From NCBI RefSeq assembly GCF_014385165.1, contig NZ_JACRTF010000001.1, positions 4,092,001 to 4,156,000 on the forward strand: DNA of 64,000 nt, given 5' to 3'. This DNA is from Jilunia laotingensis. GTDB lineage: Bacteria > Bacteroidota > Bacteroidia > Bacteroidales > Bacteroidaceae. Numbering within the stretch: position 1 is the stretch's first letter; every line of letters starts with the position of its first letter. Position numbers and translations under genes: made by a program. Of this stretch, positions 17,314 through 25,374 are shown piece by piece. A model generated the notes under the pieces. It was not told the DNA's origin, ran no database searches, and saw only the letters and a program-made list of their open reading frames with translations.

Positions 17314-18975
17314 ATGGAACAACAAGGGTTCATCGAATATATTGAGCAAAGTATTATAAAAAACTGGGATTATAACGCCTTGACAGACTACAAAGGAATC
17401 ACATTGCAATACAAAGATGTAGCCCGTAAGATAGCAAAATTTCATATTGTACTTGAAAGTGCGGGTATACAGCCCGGAGATAAAATAGCAGTCTGCGGCC
17501 GTAATAGCGCGCATTGGGCAGTCGCCTTTCTTGCCACTGTCACTTATGGAGCTGTAGTAGTTCCTATTCTTCATGAATTTAAAGCAGATAACATACACAA
17601 CATTGTCAACCATTCCGAAGCCAAGCTTTTATTCGTTGGCGATCAAGCCTGGGAAAACCTAAATGAAGATGCCATGCCCTTGCTAATGGGCATAGCTTCT
17701 TTGAAAGACTTCACCGCACTCGTTTCACGCAGCGAGCAACTTACTTATGCCTTTGAGCATCGTAATGAGATTTACGGCCAACGATATCCAAAAAACTTTC
17801 GACCGGAACATATTGCCTACCGGAAAACATCCCCTGAGGAGCTAGTCATCATCAATTATACTTCAGGCACTACCGGTTATTCAAAGGGTGTAATGCTTCC
17901 TTCGCGCAGTATATGGTCAAACATCACTTATTGTTACGAAATGCGTCCTCTGAAGCCAGGAGATACCATTGTTTCAATGCTCCCGTTGGGACATGTTTTC
18001 GGTATGACGTACGACTTTCTTTATGGATTTGCCGCTGGAGCGCATCTTTATTTCCTGACTCGTATGCCATCACCCAAGATTATCGCACAATCATTTGCAG
18101 AAATCAAACCTAAATTGATCTCATGTGTCCCCTTGATCGTGGAAAAGATTATCAAAAAAGATGTTTTACCCAAGCTGGATAATAAAATTGGCAAGTTGCT
18201 TTTGCGCGTACCCATCCTTAATGATAAGTTGAAAGCAAGGGCGAGACAGACGGCTATGGAAATTTTCGGAGGAAACTTTAACGATATTATTATCGGAGGA
18301 GCCCCTTTCAATGCAGAAATAGAAGATTTCCTCAAAAAGATCGGTTTCCCATATACGATAGCATACGGCATGACAGAATGCGGACCGATCATCTGTTCCA
18401 GCCGTTGGCAAGACCTGAAGAAGGCTTCTTGTGGTAAAGCCGCCACACGGATGAAGGTAAAGATTGATTCTCCCGACCCGAACACGCATGCCGGTGAAAT
18501 CGTGTGTAAAGGTGACAACCTTATGCTGGGTTATTACAAGAATCCCGAAGCAACCGCACAGATTATCGATGCGGACGGCTGGCTTCACACAGGAGATCTC
18601 GCCACCATGGACGAAGAGGGCTATGTCACCGTACGAGGGCGCAGCAAAAATCTCTTATTGAACTCAAGCGGACAGAACATCTATCCCGAAGAGATAGAGA
18701 GTAAACTGAACAATATGCCTTACGTCTCAGAATCACTTATCGTACTACAAAATGATAAGTTGGTTGCTTTAATCTATCCCGATTTCGATGACGCATTCGC
18801 ACATGGGCTGCAACAAGCAGATGTGGAAAAAGCAATGGAAGCAAATCGTATTGAATTAAATCAGGAATTACCAGCTTATAGTCAGATCACCAAAATAAAA
18901 ATACATTTTGAGGAGTTCGAAAAGACAGCCAAGAAAAGTATCAAGAGATTTATGTATCAAGAGGCAAAAGGATAA
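17314..18975 (+). CDS. AMP-binding acyl-CoA (or acyl-ACP) synthetase
   Basis: 553 residues of the ANL superfamily. The phosphate loop is NYTSGTTGYSKGV (about 190-202), the A5 motif is AYGMTECGPII, and the C-terminal part contains GWLHTGDLATMDEEGY and GRSKNLLLNSSGQNIYPEEIE. It would adenylate a carboxylic acid, most likely a long-chain fatty acid, and pass it to CoA or ACP. The protein is a little shorter than E. coli FadD (561) and has no membrane segment. It is a single gene followed by its own terminator. Substrate chain length cannot be read from the sequence. Confidence 0.9.
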   Translation: MEQQGFIEYIEQSIIKNWDYNALTDYKGITLQYKDVARKIAKFHIVLESAGIQPGDKIAVCGRNSAHWAVAFLATVTYGAVVVPILHEFKADNIHNIVNHSEAKLLFVGDQAWENLNEDAMPLLMGIASLKDFTALVSRSEQLTYAFEHRNEIYGQRYPKNFRPEHIAYRKTSPEELVIINYTSGTTGYSKGVMLPSRSIWSNITYCYEMRPLKPGDTIVSMLPLGHVFGMTYDFLYGFAAGAHLYFLTRMPSPKIIAQSFAEIKPKLISCVPLIVEKIIKKDVLPKLDNKIGKLLLRVPILNDKLKARARQTAMEIFGGNFNDIIIGGAPFNAEIEDFLKKIGFPYTIAYGMTECGPIICSSRWQDLKKASCGKAATRMKVKIDSPDPNTHAGEIVCKGDNLMLGYYKNPEATAQIIDADGWLHTGDLATMDEEGYVTVRGRSKNLLLNSSGQNIYPEEIESKLNNMPYVSESLIVLQNDKLVALIYPDFDDAFAHGLQQADVEKAMEANRIELNQELPAYSQITKIKIHFEEFEKTAKKSIKRFMYQEAKG

Positions 18976-18992
18976 TTTCTTTGCCTCTTTTT
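18961..18992 (+). terminator. Intrinsic terminator overlapping the end of the synthetase gene
   Basis: GAGGCAAA (18961-18968) pairs with TTTGCCTC (18980-18987) and is followed by a run of T. The stem begins within the last codons and includes the stop codon in its loop. Confidence 0.8.
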
Positions 18993-19011
18993 CTATTTAT
19001 AGGGTATTGAT

Positions 19012-19102
19012 ACTTGATTTGCTGGCTATTATTATCCAGCGCGATAACCTTTAATTCCCATCACGCTGACCATTAATATCCAACACGCTGGATATTAATA
19101 CT
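19012..19102. repeat. Degenerate ~22-bp repeat cluster between convergent genes
   Basis: Four diverged units share a GCTG core followed by an AT-rich ATTAATA-like stretch, with cores near 19021, 19043 (degenerate), 19065 and 19087. The last two units also form a perfect 11-bp inverted repeat, 19072-19082 with 19089-19099. The cluster lies between the 3' ends of the synthetase gene and the DUF3037 gene. The rest of the 230-base gap holds no gene. Confidence 0.6.
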
Positions 19103-19205
19103 TATTATGATAGTTATTAATAACTGGCATGACAGGCATTTACATATAATTATATTGATGATAAATAACTGATAATTAAAGGCAAAGATAATTCAGACCC
19201 TTCGA

Positions 19206-19592
19206 TTAAATCAATACTAATTCTTCAAACAAATCATCCAATGTTTTCTCCAAATCGGCAGACAAGCCCACATGCGGCCTTGAAGTCTGTATACAAGAAC
19301 TTCGCAATGCTGTCAACCATCTGAATCTCTCCGGAATATCAAGAGACCCAATAGCTCCTCCTTCCTCACAGCCAGAACAGACTTTTTCAAAGGCCTCCAT
19401 ATGTTCACGAAAAGATTCAATATCCATCTCCGGTGCGAATACCCTCAACCTGCCTTCATCAATCTGATAACGCATCTTAATGCAATCGGCCTGTTTTGAA
19501 AACAAGATGACTCCTACATTCATAAATTCCTCGCGTTCCACCTTTGGAACTATACGGATCACTGCATATTCATATAAGTGCTTTTCTGGCAT
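19206..19592 (-). CDS. DUF3037 family protein
   Basis: A 128-residue soluble protein with the family opening: a YEYAVIRIVP strand, then EREEFMNVGVILFSK. It overlaps the end of the upstream HipA-like gene by 23 bases, so the two are translationally coupled. DUF3037 genes are regularly found directly after HipA-like kinase genes in many bacteria, which points to a shared function, but none is established. There is no catalytic motif I can identify. Confidence 0.85.
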   Translation of the reverse strand: MPEKHLYEYAVIRIVPKVEREEFMNVGVILFSKQADCIKMRYQIDEGRLRVFAPEMDIESFREHMEAFEKVCSGCEEGGAIGSLDIPERFRWLTALRSSCIQTSRPHVGLSADLEKTLDDLFEELVLI

Positions 19593-20373
19593 CCTGTGCT
19601 TCTTTTACAAATATTTCGGAATTACGTTTCCTCTCTATTAAAAACTGAAAATAAATATCCCGTATTTCCTGAGGAGTCTCCTCAGCATCTCTCCAATGCA
19701 ACCAGTCATCCGGTATCAAATTTACGATCTCTCTCAACTTTTCATCGGTCAATAGTTCTTTGTATTCCTTGTCAACCTCTTCCAACCTACTCGCTTCGGA
19801 AAGCAGAGCATGATCCTTTATCTGAGTAAAAGGGCTCAAAGCATGTTTTCGCCAGTTCACCCAGGAATGATGAAAGAAAAGAGAAGCACCATGATCTATC
19901 AACCAAAGTTCTTTATGCCACATCAACATATTCGTATTCTTTGCCGTACGATCCACATTCGTCAAAAAAGCATCCAGCCATACGATACGGGAAGCAAGCT
20001 CTTCGTCCACTTTTGTCACTACAGGATCAAAAGGAAGTGCCCCGGAAAGAAAATGCAATCCTAAATTCAATCCCCGGCTACCTTGCAAGAGATCTTGAAT
20101 TTCTTCGTCTCCTTCGGAACGACCGAATGCCTCATCCAGATTCAGAAAAACAAGTTCAGGTAAACGTAACCGCAAGACACGTGCGACTTCTCCTCCGATC
20201 AGTTCGGCTATAAGCGCTTTCGTACCATGTCCAGCACCACGAAATTTGACAACGTATTTAAAACCATCATCTGCTTCCGCCAGTGCGGGCAGTGAACCAC
20301 CCTCACGCAATGGCATAATGTAACGGGTAACGTTCACATCGCGTATTTCTATTGGATTGTTTATTACATTCAT
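19570..20373 (-). CDS. Short HipA-like (PI3/4-kinase fold) protein kinase
   Basis: 267 residues, about 60% of the length of E. coli HipA (440) and without its N-terminal domain. Kinase features are visible: Lys43 in YVVKFRG (nucleotide contact), the catalytic loop NVDRTAKNTN with Asp141 and Asn146, and the metal-binding IDHG (Asp160). HipA phosphorylates a tRNA synthetase and causes persistence. Here no HipB-like antitoxin is adjacent; the partner is DUF3037, overlapping by 23 bases. The toxin role is therefore uncertain and it may act as a housekeeping or regulatory kinase. A -7 box lies 78 bases upstream. Confidence 0.85.
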   Translation of the reverse strand: MNVINNPIEIRDVNVTRYIMPLREGGSLPALAEADDGFKYVVKFRGAGHGTKALIAELIGGEVARVLRLRLPELVFLNLDEAFGRSEGDEEIQDLLQGSRGLNLGLHFLSGALPFDPVVTKVDEELASRIVWLDAFLTNVDRTAKNTNMLMWHKELWLIDHGASLFFHHSWVNWRKHALSPFTQIKDHALLSEASRLEEVDKEYKELLTDEKLREIVNLIPDDWLHWRDAEETPQEIRDIYFQFLIERKRNSEIFVKEAQDARKALI

Positions 20374-20450
20374 ATTTTCAGAAGTTCTTTTCCACCTTTC
20401 ATTTGCTTACTAACAAACTGTTTCAAAATAAAGTTTCAAAGACTCAAATG

Positions 20451-20458
20451 CAAATATA
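20451..20458 (-). promoter_or_regulatory. -7 box of the HipA-like/DUF3037 operon
   Basis: On the minus strand it reads TATATTTG, a full -7 match, 78 bases before the HipA-like ATG. No -33 match at 19-21 bases was found. The rest of the gap up to 20644 is AT-rich with nothing recognisable in it. Confidence 0.5.
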
Positions 20459-20644
20459 AGTATAAAAGAACAAAGGTTAAATAGGAAGAAGCAAATTCTT
20501 TGCGTATTTCTTCGTACTTAACTATTTCATCAAACAGAAAGGATCTTATGAAATAGATCATGCCGGGAAATTTCTTAATAGAACTTTATATGGGAATAGC
20601 AAATTTAAATATATGTTATAAAACAGATATTTTTTCTTGATTTA

Positions 20645-20675
20645 TTTGTAGATATTCCGGAAGTCCGTATATTTG
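20645..20675 (+). promoter_or_regulatory. Complete Bacteroides promoter for a candidate small RNA
   Basis: TTTG (20645-20648), exactly 19 bases, then TATATTTG (20668-20675). This is a perfect match in both elements and the spacer. No open reading frame with a sensible start follows on this strand. Confidence 0.82.
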
Positions 20676-20681
20676 CATCGT

Positions 20682-20742
20682 GTTTTTCATAGTATTAGAT
20701 TTTAAGGTTAACAAAGGTTGGGCTCGGCGGAGCCCTTTTTTT
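20682..20742 (+). ncRNA. Candidate small RNA of about 60 nucleotides
   Basis: A transcript starting about 7 bases after the promoter at 20645-20675 would run into a textbook terminator: GGGCTC, loop GGCG, GAGCCC (20720-20735), then seven T (20736-20742). The 38 bases before the hairpin are AT-rich and single-stranded in appearance. There is no coding gene downstream on the plus strand, and the RNA stops 46 bases before the end of the minus-strand S8 peptidase gene, so it stands alone rather than being a leader. Its targets are unknown. Confidence 0.72.
20720..20742 (+). terminator. Intrinsic terminator of the candidate small RNA
   Basis: A six-pair GC-rich stem with a four-base loop followed by T7. 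Confidence 0.88.
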
Positions 20743-20787
20743 ATGCTCCTTTGAAATCAAAATACTTATTGCTTAAGTTCACTAATA

Positions 20788-22989
20788 TTATTTCAATATC
20801 ATTTTTAATACGAGTGAGCTTTGCCGACTTTGAACTTTTACAATATAAAGCCCCGATGATACCCCTTCTAACCGAATTGGAATTTCCTCCCCCGAACCAA
20901 CGCCATTGATTTGCCTGTCATAGATTTGTCTCCCATTTATATCGAAAACGGATATCTTAGTATGATCAGACGGCTGAGTAAACAGCAGATTAAAACCATT
21001 ACTATCATTGGATAGGATAATCACAGGTTTTACTGTTTCGGACTCTATTCCTTCAGGATTCATTTTCAAACATTCCTTGACACCTTCCCAAGCATTGAGC
21101 TTGCCATATCCCCACGTGTTGCTTCCTTCCTCCGGCAACCGGCCGGTAAAAGAATCTTGAATCGAAGTCTTTTTCAAGATACTTTTAACGTCTTCCGGAG
21201 TCAGATTATTATTTGCCTGTAACCAAGTAGCCACAACTCCCGCCACACAAGGGGAAGCCATAGAAGTACCTTCCATCACATTATAAAAGTAAATCTGGTC
21301 ATTCCATATCTTTTTGTTAATAACAGGATAGGATTCATGAAAAATGCAATAACTAGAAACAGATGAAACGATCGCTGCTCCCGGAGCTGTTACGTCCGGT
21401 TTCATTCTGCCATCCGAAGTAGGTCCTAAAGAAGAAAAAGGAGCGATGTCACCCATCGAATTTTCTGTATCGTACTCTTTACCATCACAATCTATATAAC
21501 TATTTTTTGTGACATAAGCTCCTACCGAAATATTTCTTTTTCCACATGCAAAATCAGAAATAGACCCTTGTTCATCACCTTTCGTATAACCTGAGACATT
21601 GAGATCAGTAAAGTATGTATCTTCATTAGCCCAAGCATCTACTCTACCGAAACTATATGCTCGAATCGTAAAACCAATATAATTAGATCCTACTATACGA
21701 TTAAAATCGGGTGAAATAAAGACATGAGGTTTACCGTTCAAAGGATTTATTTCCGAAACAACGGAAAGTGTTCCCTTAATCCCGTTATAACCATTTAATT
21801 TATAAATCTTTTCATTTCCCGTCTCAAGAGAAGCATCGATTACATCAAATGTCTTTTTAACAATCTTATCACTACTATTATATGCATATAATTGAATGGT
21901 GAATTTCATCCCCTCATCTCCCCAAATATCAACTTCTCTACTATTCGATATTCTCCAACCTAAAAATGAACTCAATGAATCAGAAAGTTCAGATGTGAAA
22001 GTTTTAGATATGTGACTTTGCTTTCCAGACGCATTGCCTGCTGCTTCAACCACAATTTTGCCTTTACCTACCATGCTGTCGGTAAGTTTATCAAATGTAG
22101 ATGTTCCATCGTGCGAACCGAGATAAGATCCAAGGCTTAAATTGATGACACATGGTTTATCGACAGAAGCTGCATAATCAAATATATATTTCATGCCATC
22201 ACAGATACCAACGTTATCCATACCATCGCGTTGTATATCATAACCCACAAAAACAAGGTCCGCATCTCCGGCTACTCCATAGAATTTATTACTAATAGTA
22301 TCTGCACCGGCAGCAATTCCAGCTACATGGGTGCCATGCAAATTTATGTCAGTATCATATTTGGCATTGAGAATTTCATCTTTTGTTGTAAGTTCCGTAC
22401 CATAATTAAATCCTTGTGGAGGGGTACCTGTAGTGTCGTAATGATTCCATACTCTTTTCACTCTTAATTCCGATTGATCATAATTCCAGAAATTAACATG
22501 TCCATATTCAATACCTAAGTCAACTACTCCTACAATAACTCCAGTTCCAAGAAAAGGATGGGGTAAATCTACACCTGAATGTAATTCATCAATTTTCATG
22601 TCAGTGCGAGCATTATCCATCATTATAGTTACAGGAGTTCCGGTTTCAACATACTTCACATCATCAAGCATAGCAATCGCTTCTATTTTATTAATAGGAA
22701 CACATGCAGTGATTAGACCCGAGAATCTCGAATTAACCTTTACTTCCAGTTCTCTTAGTGCATTAAAAATAGCATCTGTCTCTGATAAATGAATGAATGC
22801 ATTGACATATCTTGCATTTCCGAGCTTACGAACGGCAAAACGCTTATCGATTTTCTTCGAATTCTCAATTGATAGAGTATCATGCTTCAATGACATTAGC
22901 AACAAAGAAGTATTTGTCGACATTTTAGACTGAGAATACCCTACAATACTAAATATAATACATAGTAAAAACAAAAATAACGTCCTCAT
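20788..22989 (-). CDS. S8 family serine peptidase with C-terminal sorting-like tail (copy 1 of 3)
   Basis: 733 residues from the ATG at 22989; a GTG nine bases upstream is possible, but the two sister genes begin at the equivalent ATG. Signal peptide ends near GYSQS. The S8 domain carries Asp157 (GVVDLGIEYG), His221 (HGTHVAGIAAG), Asn319 (AAGN) and Ser576 (MEGTSMASPCVAG). About 200 residues inserted between Asn and Ser look like the jelly-roll insert of CspA-like subtilisins. The tail (SVFDINGRQIYDRQ to the final KMILK) resembles a type A secretion sorting domain, although no type IX secretion gene is in the window. It is an exported protease, last of three tandem copies. Confidence 0.93.
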   Translation of the reverse strand: MRTLFLFLLCIIFSIVGYSQSKMSTNTSLLLMSLKHDTLSIENSKKIDKRFAVRKLGNARYVNAFIHLSETDAIFNALRELEVKVNSRFSGLITACVPINKIEAIAMLDDVKYVETGTPVTIMMDNARTDMKIDELHSGVDLPHPFLGTGVIVGVVDLGIEYGHVNFWNYDQSELRVKRVWNHYDTTGTPPQGFNYGTELTTKDEILNAKYDTDINLHGTHVAGIAAGADTISNKFYGVAGDADLVFVGYDIQRDGMDNVGICDGMKYIFDYAASVDKPCVINLSLGSYLGSHDGTSTFDKLTDSMVGKGKIVVEAAGNASGKQSHISKTFTSELSDSLSSFLGWRISNSREVDIWGDEGMKFTIQLYAYNSSDKIVKKTFDVIDASLETGNEKIYKLNGYNGIKGTLSVVSEINPLNGKPHVFISPDFNRIVGSNYIGFTIRAYSFGRVDAWANEDTYFTDLNVSGYTKGDEQGSISDFACGKRNISVGAYVTKNSYIDCDGKEYDTENSMGDIAPFSSLGPTSDGRMKPDVTAPGAAIVSSVSSYCIFHESYPVINKKIWNDQIYFYNVMEGTSMASPCVAGVVATWLQANNNLTPEDVKSILKKTSIQDSFTGRLPEEGSNTWGYGKLNAWEGVKECLKMNPEGIESETVKPVIILSNDSNGFNLLFTQPSDHTKISVFDINGRQIYDRQINGVGSGEEIPIRLEGVSSGLYIVKVQSRQSSLVLKMILK

Positions 22990-23075
22990 AATACTCACTC
23001 TTTAGATTTTATTGTTACTTAAAAAACACTGCCTCATTCGGAATCAATATACAATTCACCAATATTCTATAGGCA

Positions 23076-25289
23076 TTATTTCAATATCATTTTCAATACG
23101 AGTGAGCTTTGCCGACTTTGAACTTTTACAATATAAAGTCCGGACGATACCCCTTCTAACCGAATTGGAATTTCCTCCCCCGAGCCAACGCCATTGATTT
23201 GCCTGTCATAGATTTGTCTCCCATTTATATCGAAAACGGATATCTTAGTATGGTCGGACGACTGAGTAAACAGCAGATTAAAACCATTACTATCATTGGA
23301 TAGGATAATCACAGGTTTTACTGTTTCGGACTCTATTCCTTCAGGATTCATTTTCAAACATTCCTTGACACCTTCCCAGGCATTGAGCTTGCCATATCCC
23401 CACGTGTTGCTTCCGTCCTCCGGCAACCGGCCGGTAAAAGAATCTTGAATCGAAGTCTTTTTCAAAATACTTTTAACGTCTTCCGGAGTCAGATTATTAT
23501 TTGCCTGTAGCCAAGTAGCCACAACTCCCGCCACACAAGGGGAAGCCATAGAAGTGCCCTGTTTCGCAGAATAATAATAAGGCTGGTCATTCCAGTTTGT
23601 TTTATTAATTATTGGTACTAAATCATACGGAATGTATTCAAAATAGCTCGAAACAGAAGAAATTACAGTTGTTCCGGGAGCCGTTACGTCCGGCTTTATT
23701 CGTCCATCGGAAGTCGGGCCTAAAGAAGAAAAAGAGGCGATTCCATCAATTGTTTGATTACTTTTATATTTTCTCCCATCACAATCGACATAATTATTTT
23801 TAGTGACATAGGCTCCGACAGCGATCACCCTATCTCCACATACTAAGTCAGAAACCGTACCCTGATCACCACCTTCCATATAGCCCACACGGTCAAAATT
23901 TGTTAGAGATGCTTTTGTAGATTCCGCCCAAACATCTATTTTTCCTGCCGTAACAGGACGAATAGTGAATCCAATATAATTCTTGATAACCGGAAGATCT
24001 GTTGAAATAAGCACATGAGGTTTACCGTTAATCGGATTTAATTCTGATACGATAGATATTTGCCCTTCAAGCCCTTCTTTATCACTGTCACTAAACGTAT
24101 AAACCCTCTCATTACCGGTTTCAGAAGATGCGTCCAATATATCAAAATACTTTGTTATTTTCCTTTTATTATCATCATAAATAAAAAGCCTAATGGTATA
24201 TCTCATCCCTTTATCCCCCCATATATCTACTTGCGTTTCATGATGCATCCGAAACTTTAAGAAAGTACTTAATGAATCTTCTATTTCGGGTGTAAATGTC
24301 TTAGAGATATGCTCTTTCTGTCCGGTTGAGTTTCCTGCTGCCGCAACCACTATTCTACCTTTACCTACCATACTGTCGGTGATTCTGCTAAAAGTAGAAG
24401 TCCCATCATGAGATCCCAAACTACATCCCAAGCTCAAATTAACGACACAAGGCTTGTTAGCAGAATCAGCATAATCAAAGAGATATTTTATCCCGTCACA
24501 AATGTTTATATTATCCCATCCATCAAGTTCGCCATTATAACTCACAAAAGCCAAATCCGCATCACCAGCTATTCCATAATATTTATTATTAATCGTGTCT
24601 GCACCGGCAGCAATCCCCGCGACATGCGTACCATGCAGACTACTATCCGTATCATATTTAGCATTGAGAATTTCATCTCCACTTGTAAGTTCCGTGCCAT
24701 AATGAAGACCTTTCGGAGGAATTCCAGTAGAATCAAATTGATTCCAGACCCTTTTTACCCTCAATTCGGTACGATCATAATTCCAAAAATTAACATGACC
24801 ATATTCAATACCCAAATCGACCACTCCTACAATCACTCCCGTCCCAAGGAATGAATGAGGTAAATCCACTCCTAGTCTTACATCATCCGCCTGCATAGCA
24901 GCACGGGCATTGTCCATTAAACCAGACACAGGAGTTCCGATTTCAATATAAGTAACACAATCGAGGGCGGCAATGCTTTCAATTTCATTGACCGGAACAC
25001 TCGCTGTAATTACACCCGTGAACTTAGAATTCACTTTCACTCCAAGTTCCTCTAATGCGGAATAAGCTTGACCTGCATCCGATAAATGAATAAATGCATT
25101 GACATATCTTTCATTTCCGAGTTTATGAACGGCAAAACGCTTATCGATTTTCTTCGAATTCTCAATTGATAGAGTATCATGCTTCAATGACATTAACAGC
25201 AAGGAAGTGTTTGTGGACATTTTAGACTGAGAATATCCAACAAGGCTCAATGAAATACCTAATAAAAAGAATAAAAGACTGTTTTTCAT
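23076..25289 (-). CDS. S8 family serine peptidase with C-terminal sorting-like tail (copy 2 of 3)
   Basis: 737 residues from the ATG at 25289 (MKNSLLFFLLGISLSLVG), chosen because it starts the signal peptide directly; a longer frame to 25316 adds nine residues of no signal character. It has the same triad motifs as its neighbours: GVVDLGIEYG, LHGTHVAGIAAG, AAAGN and KQGTSMASPCVAG. The N-terminal 40 residues and the last 150 or so are almost identical to copy 1, while the middle, including the insert between Asn and Ser, has diverged. No promoter box is visible in the 85 bases between it and copy 3, so read-through from copy 3 is likely. Confidence 0.93.
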   Translation of the reverse strand: MKNSLLFFLLGISLSLVGYSQSKMSTNTSLLLMSLKHDTLSIENSKKIDKRFAVHKLGNERYVNAFIHLSDAGQAYSALEELGVKVNSKFTGVITASVPVNEIESIAALDCVTYIEIGTPVSGLMDNARAAMQADDVRLGVDLPHSFLGTGVIVGVVDLGIEYGHVNFWNYDRTELRVKRVWNQFDSTGIPPKGLHYGTELTSGDEILNAKYDTDSSLHGTHVAGIAAGADTINNKYYGIAGDADLAFVSYNGELDGWDNINICDGIKYLFDYADSANKPCVVNLSLGCSLGSHDGTSTFSRITDSMVGKGRIVVAAAGNSTGQKEHISKTFTPEIEDSLSTFLKFRMHHETQVDIWGDKGMRYTIRLFIYDDNKRKITKYFDILDASSETGNERVYTFSDSDKEGLEGQISIVSELNPINGKPHVLISTDLPVIKNYIGFTIRPVTAGKIDVWAESTKASLTNFDRVGYMEGGDQGTVSDLVCGDRVIAVGAYVTKNNYVDCDGRKYKSNQTIDGIASFSSLGPTSDGRIKPDVTAPGTTVISSVSSYFEYIPYDLVPIINKTNWNDQPYYYSAKQGTSMASPCVAGVVATWLQANNNLTPEDVKSILKKTSIQDSFTGRLPEDGSNTWGYGKLNAWEGVKECLKMNPEGIESETVKPVIILSNDSNGFNLLFTQSSDHTKISVFDINGRQIYDRQINGVGSGEEIPIRLEGVSSGLYIVKVQSRQSSLVLKMILK

Positions 25290-25374
25290 AATATTGATTC
25301 TTAAATAGCTATACAAAGCTTAGAAAATACTCTTATAGAATTATATAAATGCTTAGTTTTTTGCCTGGAAAAAA

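Noticed and set aside
20718..20909. 63-residue plus-strand frame after the small RNA promoter
   Set aside because: It begins inside the terminator stem and overlaps the 3' end of the protease gene on the other strand.
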